The notes under the pieces were generated by a model. It searched no databases and was not told the origin of the DNA. It worked only from the letters and a program-made list of their open reading frames with translations. The position numbers were made by a program, and so were the translations under genes. Shown here piece by piece: positions 36,501-48,076 of a stretch of 64,000 bases of DNA. Source of the stretch: Acanthaster planci (lineage: Eukaryota > Echinodermata > Asteroidea > Valvatida > Acanthasteridae); contig NW_019091450.1 of the NCBI RefSeq assembly GCF_001949145.1, forward strand, positions 771,105-835,104, written 5' to 3'. Position 1 is the first letter of the stretch. Every line of letters begins with the position of its first letter.

Positions 36501-39500
36501 GCGAATCAACTCAGACACCTCAATTACAAGATCGTAGCACTCAAAAAGAGGAGACAGACAGTCCAAGTGGAAGTGCTTCCAAAACTAGGGCACCCTTTGG
36601 AGAGGTGAGACTTCGTAGTGTGGGCACAATTATGTCTGGAAAGTCCATGGGTCGAGGAAGAACTCCACCTGTTTTGGACAATAAAGGTGAAGACCCTTAC
36701 AGGGATTTGAGGTTTGAGAGAGATGATGCACAAAAGCATGGTAGAGACAACAAGTCTGCTATTGACAGGGCAGTCAACAAAGATATTGAAGCTGAAAAGA
36801 GCAGTGTTAACGCATCCCCACCACCAAAGACTAAGATACCTCTGAGCAGCACCTACAGGAAAGAGGACTTTGATAAACCAGATGACTACCCAGCTGGGTC
36901 AAGGGGTGCTTCAGGAGCAAGCTTGCAGGATAGGGGCATCCAGTACACACCTCAGACAGACCAGGACAGACAGCAGCCATCTTTGTCGCAGCCGTACAGC
37001 AGACCTGATCCTGCAATTCAACAACCAGTCCAGCATCAGGAGGAGTACAATAACCCGCATCCTTTTTATCCAAATGCAAACAGCCAAGATGCCTTCAATC
37101 CGCAGCAAGGATTCCCTGCCCCTGCACAGCAACCACCCATCCAACATAATGCAGATCAGCATTTCATGCAGCAGAGCTGGGAGCAGCAGATGCCCAGTGT
37201 GCCTTGGAATAATACCTACCCACCGCAAGTGCCTCAGCAGTTATACAATAGCAATCAGCCTGTGCAGAACGATCCCCAGCAAGGGGGCCATAATCCCCAA
37301 GGGGGCTATTATAATCAGCAGTATGTTGGTTACAGTGCCCCACAACAGAATCAAACACAATATTATGATCAGCAGCAGCCTCCTGATGCAGGGTACCAGA
37401 CTTACCCTGGTGGTGCACCACAGCAGGGGAGACCTGCAGGACCCCAGGACTACATTGCTTCCCAACCCCCAAACAGGCCATACCCCAATCAGGGTGCACG
37501 GCCCGCACCTGGGTACTATCCCAATCCAAGCCTGCCAGGGCAAAATGAACCCCCTCGGCAACGTGCCCCACCTAAGCCCAAACCAAATTTCATTGACCTG
37601 AACAAGTCCAACCTCACCCGAGGACCACCCAGACGGAAATATTCCGAGATGCAGAAGAAGGTACCCACTCCAACTCGCATCAACCCCAAGAAGCCTTTAC
37701 CAGACATATCCCGGGAGAGTTCCCAGTACGAGGACCCTCTGGCCGAGAATGGGCATAACCTAGGAAGTGCCCAAACCTGGGCTCATGAAGACTGGACCCG
37801 CCAGCTGATCCAAGATCAGCAAAACCTGCCTCTCAGACGGGGCCACTCGGACACCAACCTGTACATCCAGAACCAAGGACCTGGTACCATCCCACAAGGG
37901 TATCAACCACAAGGAGCTACCTCTGTGCCTGGATACAGCAATGACGCTGGCCCAGGGTACATGCAAGATCCTCGAACCTTCCAGCCGGCGTACAATCAGA
38001 CCTATCCTCCGCAGGTACCCCGCAATCTCAACGGCCAACCCTACAGCTACTCGGCCGATCATGCCACCCAGTTTGCCCGGAACAATGGGTTTGCCCGCCC
38101 ACAGCTGAGCGGTCCTCCTGGTACCAAGGTAGCTTTCGCTGATGATTTCCGCAACAGTTTTGACTCTGACATCAACCCAATGGTGTATGCCAATGAGATG
38201 ACAGGCCCAGGCTACCATCATCTGACCAAGAGGACAAGTCCTTATAATGTGCTGCCTGATATACCCGGACATCCTGATCCAGGTGAGTTCACGCTTACAA
38301 TTTAAAAAAAAACGTTTTATTGTTGTAGCTTTGATACTTGTGTATATGGAGGTACTTGTATGCATCTCTGATGGCTGGTTCTGGTAAGCCTCCTCCAGTT
38401 TTTACTGTAGTAGAATCACAGCCTCCTTGCTTGATTTTCCTCCCAGACGGTACTTCACCCCTGCGCAAGAGTGACCCTGATGGGTACATGGCCCGCCTCC
38501 TGAAACAGAAGCAGCCACCCCAGTACAAGGAGTACACCCTCAAGGACTACCGTAACCTCAAGAATGACATCAGGCTGGGTGGACTGGGGCCCGACCCTGA
38601 ACTCATTTCTGAAAAGGTACAGTAAGAGGACGTCACCCCATTGCAATCATAAAAAGCAGTGAACAAGCTAGCTACGTGTACTTCAAAAAGGCTAGTTAAT
38701 TCATGCATAAAGCACGCTCGCAAGTTTACGCATGATCTTGCTAATAGGGCACGACTTGCACACGCAAATGTGGCTGTTCCCAAATGACCTCAGACGAGGT
38801 CCATTTTTTGAACAAGCACTTTTGGAATGGGATGGGTCAAGCAATAATGCCTACCTGACAACTTTTCTGATTTAATCAGAATTGTTGAGATTCTCAACAG
38901 ATTTTGTCATTCCTTGGAAGAAAAATGTGAAAAAAGTCTAGCAACTTGCCGTGCAGCAAAGAAGCTTGCTTGTCCTCACCTCAACAACTGGACAGCATAC
39001 TGGGAAGAGTTCAACTCCAACGATCTTGTCCAGATTATTTGCCTTAGCTTGAAATAATGCACAGGCACCTGGACCGAACCAGATATATAGGGGTTTCACG
39101 CCAAGGCACTTGCATTGCTTGAATCTTTGTGTTCTGTTTTCCAACTCTCAGATGTTAGAAGGCATGATATAAATGCTGCTTTCAACCTACGATTTCAACC
39201 TGCTTTTCGCCTACAATTTATGGCTCTTTCATCCATGTATGGGTTTTTCCTTTAAAGCATTTCACAAGATAAAAACAACTTAAAAACTTGTTTCAGTTTG
39301 TAATTAGTTAAAAAGTTATGTGAATTTGGACTTTTCCAAACTTCCGCTTGATACATTTGTACATATATATGATTCTGTTGTGTGTCAGAAAAATAGTTAG
39401 AAGTTATCTTGTAAACTCAAAGACTGTCTCCAGTTAGGAATCAGTTTACTACCTTGAATGCTTTACATATGGCACTTTAGATATTGTGATCGAAACAAAA

Positions 39501-42500
39501 TAGACCTTTGAAAACTGTTGTAATCAGGTTTGTAGGTGTGACGAACATGTATTTCAGTTCAAACCACGCCCATTGTACATTAACCCTAACCCTCCTCAAT
39601 CCTTCACCTGTTGTTAGGGTTAAGGTACATGGAACCCTAAGGTACATGTAACCTGCAACTAGAGTGCTCGTCCACGAAAGCGTGGGATGAGTGGTGTATG
39701 TGCATGACGAAGGCACTTACAAATCGGATAGCAATTACCTTGTCTAGTGTTCTTGGCCAATCACAAGGGAGAGCTCTAGGCTGAAAGGCGAGGTTTCATG
39801 ATTGCAGCTATTCAACGTTATTGGTGAGGAAGATTTTAATTCGTGGAAGATTGAATTTCTCTTGGCAGCAAGAGAAGGTGAATCGGCAGCGGGATTACGC
39901 CAAGTCCGTCATGCAGCAGAACAAGAAACAGCTACAGCAGAGCAAGAGACTTTGGCCCAAGCAGGCCGAGTCTCCCAAAGATGCCACACCTTCTAAGAGG
40001 GATATTGTAAGTACCTGTAGAGATTATTAAATGCTACCAGCTGTCGTTACTGAAATAGCACCACGCTATTCGTAGCTCATGAAGTTAATTTGAGGTTGTA
40101 TTGCTCGTACCTTGCTCGTTCTTAGAGTGTTTTCCCACAGTTTCCTGCCACGGTACGATGTTTATCCCTGCCGCTCTAGATGCATCACACCCATCACGCA
40201 GTATATGGACACTGTTTGTCAATTTCCCGTCGTGATTACCTGACTAGCGTTGTGCACAGTGGTGTGAATTGTCCATAATTATTAAGAATCGTTGACTATT
40301 AATGTTTTTGCATTGATTAGCTTAAAGGCAAGCTTTTTTCACTTTTGTGACAATTTTGGTAGCTTTCATCCCCATTTAGTTAGCACAAAAAATTGAACCC
40401 CCCCCAAAAAAAATTCTGACCTATCAACCATATTTATGAGAGGCATGTAATTGGAAGCAGGTGTATTTTTTGGGGGGCCTAGTTTTTGAGGCAGGAGGTT
40501 GATACATGCATCTGAAGTTTGGCCTGTTGCGTATGAGTTGTTTAGTAGTATTGCAAACAGTAAAGAAACCTGGTCAAAGCACGTTAGTGACTAGTGTGTG
40601 ACGTTTTGAACTCACACAGTGAGTTACTCAAGAATTTGTCTTTCCATGGATCGCACAAGATTGAAACAAACGAGCGGAAAAGTCTGTCTAAGGCCATGTC
40701 CGAAACGGGCTTCCACAGCTATGGCTAGGTCTATTGTCTACACGTATCCGCGCATTTCCAATGGAGCGAAGACCTAGACCTAGCTCTAGACAAGGGATTT
40801 GGATGCAGCCTAAGCTCTTGGATCGCCATGATCCAAGGATTAGCAAATTTGTGTGAGGCCCACTGATCACATCCACCATCCTTGCCTGACATTATATTGA
40901 TACAGCTCTGTATGGTACATTTATCCTTGTGAATAAATCAATTTCACCACCTCAACCTGTCTTACCCCTCCCATTTCCCATCGCCATTCCTCTCCCCGTC
41001 CCCTCCCTTTTCTTTTGTACCCATCCCTCGTGCCTGTGCCCAGCCAGGCCCTGGCGTACTCTCAGCGGGTGCCCAGGCCGCGGTTCAGGCCCGATTCACC
41101 TACTGACGGGGACGACTGGCCCAAAGACTCACGGACGTTGGTCAGTTGGAATTTTGTTTCCCTAGCTCTCTGCCCAAGCACCTCTGGCACCTGGCACAAT
41201 CTCACAGAGCTATGTAGCGGCAAATTACTTTGTCTCACAGATCCATAGAACTTTCATACAGTGGTGCATCACCACAACATTGACTGTTCATTTTCACATG
41301 ATGAATACTTTGAATCCATCTTTGGTGCACACCTGATTTCTTCATGTACACCTGTGCCCAATGAACAGTGCTGGCATTCCTCTGTCGAATTCTATTCAAA
41401 ATATTCTGGCAGTGTTTGACAGCATTTCTAATTAACCCGAGTAAGCTTGTAAATTTTTTCACAAGCTCTCGGACCAGCACTTTGCATACAGTGTTTATCA
41501 ATATATACTTTGGGTTAGGTCAAAACCCATTGTATGAATTAACATCTCCCCAACGCAAAAATACATCTTGAAATAATTAACCAGAGTCAGCTCTGTGTAT
41601 ACTTGGTTTGAGGTTGGGGCGCTATTTGTGAGGGTGTCCTTGTTACATCCAAAACCTTTTGCCACCTGTCACGACCTGTAGAGGGGGTCATTTACTCTGT
41701 AAAAAAATACACACCTCTGTATTCAGCCTTGTAAGATGTACAACAATGTCAGTTTGGAATCCACATGCAGGGAAATAGCTGTTCATTTTCATGGAACCCA
41801 CGTAACAATTGACACTGTCACAATTTGTGCCAAATGACCCAAATACAAATAATAATGCAAATTATGACTACATATAGATATACATGTACTGTACTTTAGA
41901 CCTGTACAGGCCAGGATTCACTTTGTACTTCAAGTTGATGCTTTATCACAATTTGAAAAGAAAGACAAAGCAGTAACTCTCAAGGAAAGCAGCTCCATGG
42001 AGTTTGGCTGGCTCTCTGCTGTGACTAACGTGCTTGCATGTACCTACCACACAATGGGGACTGAGCTTTTGCTGACTGCAACATCATTTGACAATTGAAG
42101 AAAAGCTTTCAAAAATACTCTGTATGAGAAATTGCATGCAACTTGAGAAGACCTTGTCCTAGCATGATGCAGTTTAGAGTTTACAAGTGGGTCCCATTAA
42201 TTTTATAACATTGAGAGAAAAGAGAGTTGAAGCACTACATGTACATATACATGTATCCAATTTTTAAACCTCAACACCTGTTTTCTTGTACTAATGTTTT
42301 GCATGTGTGCATGAGTACTGATCCTTTCGTATTTCTCTAACCGCTGACATCAGCAAACCTGTCTCACCAGTGATATTAATGGCACACTTTTTTGAAAAGA
42401 AAGTAGAGTGGAGAAACGTCTACGGTTGAAACCATTTTGTGGTTGGTAACAATGAGTTTATAACATGTATCTTCGTCAGATTTGCACCCTGCCATTACGT

Positions 42501-43368
42501 ACACTCCTCCGTACTCCCAACGTCTGTGGGTTTGGCTTTAGTTACCCCTCTTGAAGAAGGATAAATCCTGCACGATGTATTGTTGGTTTCTAGTTTTGAA
42601 TCCCAGCACCCTTTTTAATACACCAAACTGAAAGCCACTAGGCTGTTTGAGTTCACTGCACCCAAATTACACCAAGCAAATTTAAGTACTAAAACTGTGT
42701 TGATGAAAATGAGGGACTTTCTTTGTTTTGTTAAAGTGTTGTTGTTGATTAATGGCACATACGGCAGACTGGTACCCTGCGTGCCACAAGCAGTATAGTC
42801 AGCGTCACTCGTAGGTTAATTGGGTAATCATCTCACATTCTGTAAAAATGCACAAAGGAGAGAGAAAAGATACACGAGAGAAATGCATCGGATAGTTAAA
42901 GGAGACTGCATAAATGAGTGTTGGCAAATTAACAAGAGTCTTCTCCAAGCAGATGTACTTGACTGTATGGGGAAACGAGAGACCTGAAAGTGGAAGGGGA
43001 GGGGTCTTGAAGAATCATCCAGACACTCAGAGGTCCTGCAAGGTCGTTTGTGTAGTCTGACAGCAGTTGGTCTACAAGTTACACAAGTGCATGTACTCTA
43101 ACATGAAATTGTAACTTCATTTGACGGCTCATTCTTTTTGTCGCAGGCCATTGAGTATTCCAAGACGGTCCCCAAACCCCGTATGCCCACCCCGCCCGAG
43201 GTTTGGCACGAGCGCATGTTTGGGGCGTCGTCCCGGCAACAGGCCAAGGAGGAGGTGGAGCATGAGGAGAGAGCAGCCTCAGAGATGGCCAGGCTGGAGG
43301 AGCTGAGAGCCCGTCACGAGAAAGAGAAGGAGGAGGTAGAGAGACTGAGGACGGAAGTACTCTCTTGA
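33525..43368 (+). CDS. Probable JHY homologue (ependymal cilia factor), complete coding region
   Basis: Five coding exons (33587-38282, 38447-38616, 39869-40006, 41048-41140, 43147-43368) join in phases 1, 0, 0, 0 and encode 1772 residues. The Met at 33587 follows an in-frame TAA at 33563, and an acceptor at 33524 implies a non-coding upstream exon. Residues 1-1330 are disordered: acidic Tyr/Ser-rich with heptad-like GYADEP repeats, repeated DSLD motifs, then a Gln/Pro/Tyr/Asn-rich stretch. Conserved-looking sequence is at the C-terminus: KYSEMQKKVPTPTR, WAHEDWTRQLIQDQ, YTLKDYRNLKNDIRLGGLGP, RQRDYAKSV, YSQRVPRPR, YSKTVPKPR and a final coiled coil. In mouse, JHY is needed for ependymal cilia. 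The assignment is from remembered family features; the human protein is much shorter (about 765 residues). Confidence 0.6.
33587..38282 (+). CDS. JHY-like exon 1 (giant coding exon)
   Basis: 4696 nt is open without interruption. Short repeats are visible: TGYSDEP/AGYADEP units of 21 nt at 34260-34400; six DSLD/DSLE motifs (for example RDSLDERP, DSLDYGQP, DSLDFGYP); and a basic Ser/Arg stretch RRKTPSRSGSRGLGSRG near 35735. The donor is GATCCAG|GTGAGT in phase 1. Reading past the donor gives only seven more residues before a stop, a possible intron-retention isoform. Confidence 0.9.
34260..34400 (+). repeat. In-frame 21-bp tandem repeat coding for GYADEP units
   Basis: Six to seven units of 21 nt (GGTTATGCAGATGAGCCTGC type) keep the frame and encode seven-residue acidic-aromatic repeats. 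The unit length makes copy-number change frame-neutral. Confidence 0.85.
38447..38616 (+). CDS. JHY-like exon 2
   Basis: Acceptor TTTTCCTCCCAG and donor GAAAAG|GTACAG. It encodes SPLRKSDPDGYMARLLKQKQ and YTLKDYRNLKNDIRLGGLGP, the strongest candidate for the conserved JHY C-terminal domain. The next exon starts with the basic segment that continues it. Confidence 0.9.
39869..40006 (+). CDS. JHY-like exon 3
   Basis: Acceptor CTCTTGGCAG and donor GATATT|GTAAGT, 46 codons. It starts QEKVNRQRDYAKSVMQQNKK, a charged helical segment with a Tyr-Ala-Lys core that is repeated in weaker form at the start of the next two exons. Confidence 0.9.
41048..41140 (+). CDS. JHY-like exon 4
   Basis: Acceptor GTGCCCAGCCAG and donor ACGTTG|GTCAGT, 31 codons starting ALAYSQRVPRPRFRPDSP. 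It is in phase 0 on both sides, so it could be skipped without a frameshift. Confidence 0.88.
43147..43368 (+). CDS. JHY-like exon 5 (last coding exon)
   Basis: Acceptor TTTGTCGCAG. It starts AIEYSKTVPKPRMPTPPEVW and ends in a Glu/Arg-rich coiled coil (EEVEHEERAASEMARLEELR) and TGA 43366-43368. Confidence 0.9.
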   Translation, partial: AIEYSKTVPKPRMPTPPEVWHERMFGASSRQQAKEEVEHEERAASEMARLEELRARHEKEKEEVERLRTEVLS

Positions 43369-43794
43369 GAGGACCTTTGGAATTGACGGACTTGAAGTAT
43401 TTGGACATCATGGTTGAAAGTACTGGTACTAGTGGTCTGTGAGGACATCAGCATTAATTTCAGAAATTCTGGAAACATTTTGAGCATCTTGTTCCTGCAG
43501 CTTAGGAAGGTATTCTGACTGAGGACGTACATGTATGGTACAGCTTCAGAGGACATCAGTCATTTCAACCAATTTGGAACATCATGGCCCAGCACTTAAA
43601 AAGAGGATGTCAGGCTGAGGACAGCTACTGCGGCTTGTGAAGATATAAGAATCGCCTCTGCAAATGGAATCTCACCATGCTTGGAATATCATCGTCGGAT
43701 TGATTACAGCAGGATAGAGCCAAGCAGAGATGTAGTGGCCTTCATGAGTACCATGGAAGCAGTGTTGTCATAGTATAAACTGGGACCGGTGTTA

Positions 43795-43925
43795 GAGTTA
43801 AGTCCATCACAATTCCTTTCACAAGTCCTTTCTGAACTCCAGTCACAGGTCCCTCACAAAGCTAGTCATAAGTAACAGCATGAACAATGACAAAAGAATG
43901 CTTTTGTCACAGCTCCCAAGCTACT
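43795..43925 (+). repeat. CATCACAATTCC-type repeat, continuous copy
   Basis: It shares AGTCCATCACAATTCC, GTCATAAGTAACAG and AATGACAAAAGAATGCTTTT with the flanks of the N gap at 21945-22660 in the same order, so it shows what the gap copy should contain. Confidence 0.7.
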
Positions 43926-44189
43926 GTGGAGAGCAAACCCTAATTTATCAAATATGTATCATCAATGTTGGACGAAGGATGATTGCATGGGCAGTACTAA
44001 AGTGTGTCAAATCGAAGAAAGTTTATTTTGAAGTTGAAGTTGCAATCAGCCCTGAGCAGAAGCACCCCCTTGTCGGTTGAAAAGAGCTGTGTTGGTCAAG
44101 AGTGCTCATTTTGGTGGTAGTGATGCTACCACTATGCATGCATTACTTAGTCATTCATGCGTCGGCGATGTTCAGTTCTGACCACAGGA

Positions 44190-44222
44190 GCCTCTGTCGC
44201 TAAGACACGTTTGCGCCCTCTA
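44190..44222 (-). repeat. Dispersed repeat with GAGGGCGCAAT core, inverted copy
   Basis: GCCTCTGTCGCTAAGACACG followed by TTTGCGCCCTC is the reverse complement, with a few substitutions, of the core at 19355-19383. Confidence 0.5.
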
Positions 44223-45373
44223 TTGGTCCAGCTCAGGGCTCGTTGCAGTAGCTGTAGATTACGTCCTGGCATAATGTGGTGATTTGGTCGATTTATACTG
44301 AGGAGAATAAGGCCTGGTTGGTTTTACTAACCTCCGATTTGTTTGTAAATAGATGGTATTTTATTGTGATGCTTTGCCGTTCTGTTTGCCAACACGCACC
44401 TGAAATGTTTTCCCACAGCACACTAATATTTTGTTTGTTCATGTACTGTATATAGCCAAGAATCCAGTGCTTGCTTGTTTGTACAGAGGAAAAATGTTCT
44501 CACTACTAGAAGGAGAAATATATTATTTTATTACCATTAAGGTTATGTATTAAAAGCCAATCCAGTGTGATTTATACCATTTCTGGTTGTATAAAAGCTG
44601 TACATTCTAATATTTTGGAATGAAATCTACCGTCCAAGCATTTCTTAAAGAGATATTTAAAGGAATTTTGTGCTGACTACCAAAAAGTTTTTATTGTGTT
44701 CTGACAGTACCAAAACGTCCGTTCTTGAAGCTCTTGGTGTGGTATCAGAAGTAATAAATTATAAAATGTATATAAAAAAATCACTGTTAAATGCACCTGT
44801 CCGCAAAATTGTATCCAATAGCAAATACCCCTCAAAAAAGTGTAAAACCTTCAAGGAACTTTTTTTAACCCATTGTGTAATAATCCTGTAGGCAGTGTTA
44901 AAGTCATGGCCTTTAAGGCCATCACAAGACTCCCCAAAGCAAACTCAAGACCCTAGTCTTAATTCCAGTCGTAAGATGTTCAGATGAGTGGTAACATTAC
45001 ATTCCTTATGTCATTATTCACCTTGTTTACGTATATTTTGTTTGTCTCGTGAAGGTCTGGATTACATCACTGCCTGTATTGTTTCCAAAACCAGACAACT
45101 TGAACCAGAATTGTTCTCAGTATTATATCGGTATTTCTTACAGAAAAAAGTGTTGATGGTTTTTTTAGGGACTAGTCAGAAGTCGTACTAAGTGACAGGT
45201 TTTTTCTTTTTTTCCAGATGACAGTTTGTTGACACTTGAGAAAAATGTACTGGAAATTGTGTTGACCTTTCACCTCATATTGCAGATACCAGTCTAAATA
45301 TGATGTATACACATAGCGTTTTCTCCTCTCAGGCCTGGAGTCTGTCCCTGTGCAGATATCATTGCACAGTTGT

Positions 45374-45553
45374 CAATCCAGGCATTTCACAACAGTGTGC
45401 CTCCTAGAATTTGTAAGGCGTTGACCAATCACAGTGCGCGAAATCTGTTGACCCAACGCGCATTTGGAAAGGGTCGACAGATTTACGCCCATTGTGATTG
45501 GTCAACATGTTGCAAACTCTTGGAGGCGCACTATTGTGAATCGCCTGTATTGC
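45374..45553. mobile_element. Palindromic MITE family P, copy 2
   Basis: TTTCACAACAGTGTGCCTCC is mirrored by GGAGGCGCACTATTGTGAA. The inner arms CCAATCACAGTGCGCGAAA and CCATTGTGATTGG, and the central GCATTTGGAAAGGGTCGAC, match copy 1. It ends in the terminal word CGCCTGTATT. Confidence 0.85.
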
Positions 45554-45806
45554 AGTCATTGGAAGATTCCGGGGGTGGGGGGGGCAGGGATGATTGCTCT
45601 CCAATAATGGCCAGTTTTATGTATTGCGTTGTATAATTTAAGACCAAGGAGATGGTGAGATTTTCTTATTTCCCGTCCTACCAAACCAAATAACATAAAA
45701 TGTAATATCAGTACTCAGGGATACCATAAAAATGTGACTTCAAATTTCCAAATTCTGTAGCCCCCCCTAAAAGGGGCCCCTACGGCTATCTCAGTATCTG
45801 CCGTTA

Positions 45807-45984
45807 AATACAGCCATTTCACAATAGTGTGCCACCAAGCATTTGCAACGCATTGGCCAATCACAATGCAGGAAATTTGTCAACCCAATGTGCGTTTGGA
45901 AAGGGTCGACAAACTTTGGGCGTTATGATTGGCCAACACGTTGCAAACTCTTGATGGTGCACTATTGTGAATCGCTCTTATTGC
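45807..45984. mobile_element. Palindromic MITE family P, copy 3
   Basis: AATACAGCCATTTCACAATA at the left and TATTGTGAATCGCTCTTATT at the right bound the same internal blocks (CCAATCACAATG, AATTTGTCAACC, GTTTGGAAAGGGTCGAC). It lies only about 250 bp from copy 2 and in the same orientation. Confidence 0.85.
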
Positions 45985-47270
45985 ATTTCAAGTTTCCAGT
46001 TCATAAGTTTAAGATGAATGTTTGAAGGGTATTCCTTAATATCCATCGCCTGTTATAAGATGTGCTTGAGGTTTGGTTGTGAGACATTAGATATAGATTG
46101 GCTTCACGACATCTTTGTCGGGGGGAGTTTGAAGTGGTGCCGATGTTCATTATTGTGCCGTCCAGGGGGATTTTCTTTGAACGTTTATACTTTTTGGTTT
46201 CATTTTTGAGGCTTCCGTTTCTCTGCATTTCTGAAGCTGTGCTCCTTCATTCGCTTTTAAATGCTACTGCTTCAGGCTGAAGTATTTGAGTTGACTATTT
46301 GATTTTTGTATTTTGCTTGAAACCGGCATTTAATTCCTACACCAGTGTCTCTGATTTTCTTGTCTACATGCATGCAGATAAAGTCAATCCACGCGCACGA
46401 ATTCAGTCATTTCCATTTTCTCAATTAAAAAATCCTTTTCATTACGAGTGTACTGAACTGTGTTTTGTGCTGTGAGAAAAATATTCTTCCATAAGGCAAA
46501 TGATTTGATTTGCATTTGATCAGTGGTACAAAAGTCATCTCAAAATATTTATGAAAAATCTGGTATGGAATATTCTGTTTTCTAATCCTACCTATATGCA
46601 GTTCCAATTCTATCCCCAAATACTCTGCAAAGTGTAGATAACAATATAAATTTTTGGACAGAAGAATATATATATTCCGTTATATTATTCACTTGTGAAA
46701 CGCATGAAATAAATTTGTTACTTCATAACAACCTGTGTTTGATGTTCAATTGGCATATTGCTATGAGGTGTGCCTGGCATGTTGATGTTGCACTTGTTCT
46801 CACGCCCAATTGGTTGAAATTCAGCCACGTGGTATCCACCGTTATGCATACATCGTGCATCAAGCCAATCCTATTTGAAATTTGGAAGACCAGTCGCCGA
46901 AACAACAGTTTGTCGGAAATGGTACACAGAGGTGTAACTTTGTGCCAGGATGAATTTTGCGTTATATATTAATAACATTAGAACAGCTTGTCTGGATTCA
47001 ATCAATTACTTTAAATTAACATTCTTTTAAAGCTCGAAGCCCAAGTTTTATCAACAAAGTAACAAGCAATGGAGACATGGTCATTACTTGTTGCATGGGA
47101 AACAGTTCACCGGGACACCACTTGATACCCTGCGCATGATACCTTTCCTTTCTGAGTAAATGCTTCAATATTTTCGCTGCTAAATTAAACAGAATTTAAA
47201 TCTAACATTTGAACAGAAGAGGGTTATGCAGGTATTGTATAAATCAAATAATGAATATTTATGAAACAAT

Positions 47271-47448
47271 CAGCAGCATAGCCAGGATTCTGAGCAGGGG
47301 GAGGGGGAGTAGGGCCTTCACGCTAAAGTGGGGGGGGGGGCTGACTGGATGTTGGACATATACCTGTACATAATCGGGATCACGTCAGGATATGCAAGGG
47401 GGGAGACGATTCTTCATGGGGGATGGCTCCTCCCCAGCCACACCACTG
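47271..47448. mobile_element. 178-bp MITE with CAG..AGCCAGG ends
   Basis: The left end CAGCAGCATAGCCAGG and the complement of the right end CAGTGGTGTGGCTGG differ only by transitions and a short indel. Both derive from the CAGTGGCGTAGCCAGG terminus common to many animal DNA elements. The interior is rich in G runs. The transition-only differences suggest CpG decay. Confidence 0.65.
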
Positions 47449-47965
47449 AGTTTAATGGTGAGAATAATTTCATGAGATGACGTTCTACGATGCATATTTG
47501 TGTACTATTACATGGACGCGGTTACGGGAGCTATGCCTAATCCTAAATGTAGGGAAGTTCCAAGTGATGAAATTAAGAGTACAAGTTTGTTATTTGTGAT
47601 AACCCATTTTTAGACTTTCTATATATTATACTTGCTTTGATTTTTGTCGATTATATTTGGTAACAAAATTGCATACATTGTGCTCAGTTTTACTACCGCA
47701 GGGCCGTCTCTGCTGGAGTTTACCAAAACACTTACTGGAGGTCATACAAAACAAACGAACTTCAACTTATTTGAATTTTGTACATGTAGTTCGTGATAGC
47801 TTGAAATTTTAAATATGGCACATTATCTGGGGTTTTATATAATCAGGATTATTCATTATTTTCCCAATTTCGGTGTCTTAAATTCCTGTAGTCAAATATT
47901 CAAGCTCTGCTCTCTGAATTGAATTGTATTGTATATGTTGTATACAGTATATCTCTTAGTTTATA

Positions 47966-48076
47966 GACGGCGCGTGTGTGTGCCTCATGAGCTGCACGCG
48001 CACGCGCGCACGGTACGGACGGCCTGCCGTGCGCAGCTGCGCGCCTAGCTAGCTAGCCTAGCGCGCCTGCGCCTAC
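47966..48076. promoter_or_regulatory. CpG-dense island, possible promoter
   Basis: Eighteen CpG dinucleotides lie in about 111 bp, in a landscape where CpG is otherwise sparse. Alternating purine-pyrimidine runs (GCGTGTGTGTGC, CACGCGCACGCGCGCAC) could adopt Z-DNA. A donor-like AACAG|GTATGC follows at 48106. It could be the promoter and non-coding first exon of the gene whose start codon is at 51256. Confidence 0.35.

Larger units (their letters stand above)
43369..44560 (+). other. JHY-like 3' UTR
   Basis: There is no further frame after the stop. It contains a complete copy of the CATCACAATTCC-type repeat (43795-43925) and an inverted copy of the GAGAGGGCGCAAT repeat (44190-44222). An ATTAAA hexamer at 44549-44554 is a possible poly(A) signal, so both repeats may be in the mature transcript. 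Confidence 0.45.

Noticed and set aside
33967-37571. Alternative-frame open reading frames over the JHY-like giant exon
   Set aside because: They overlap a 1565-codon frame with coherent exon junctions. They are low-complexity shadows of it.
39585-39625. Interstitial telomeric repeat (TTAACCCTAACCCT)
   Set aside because: Only two units are present, with no array.
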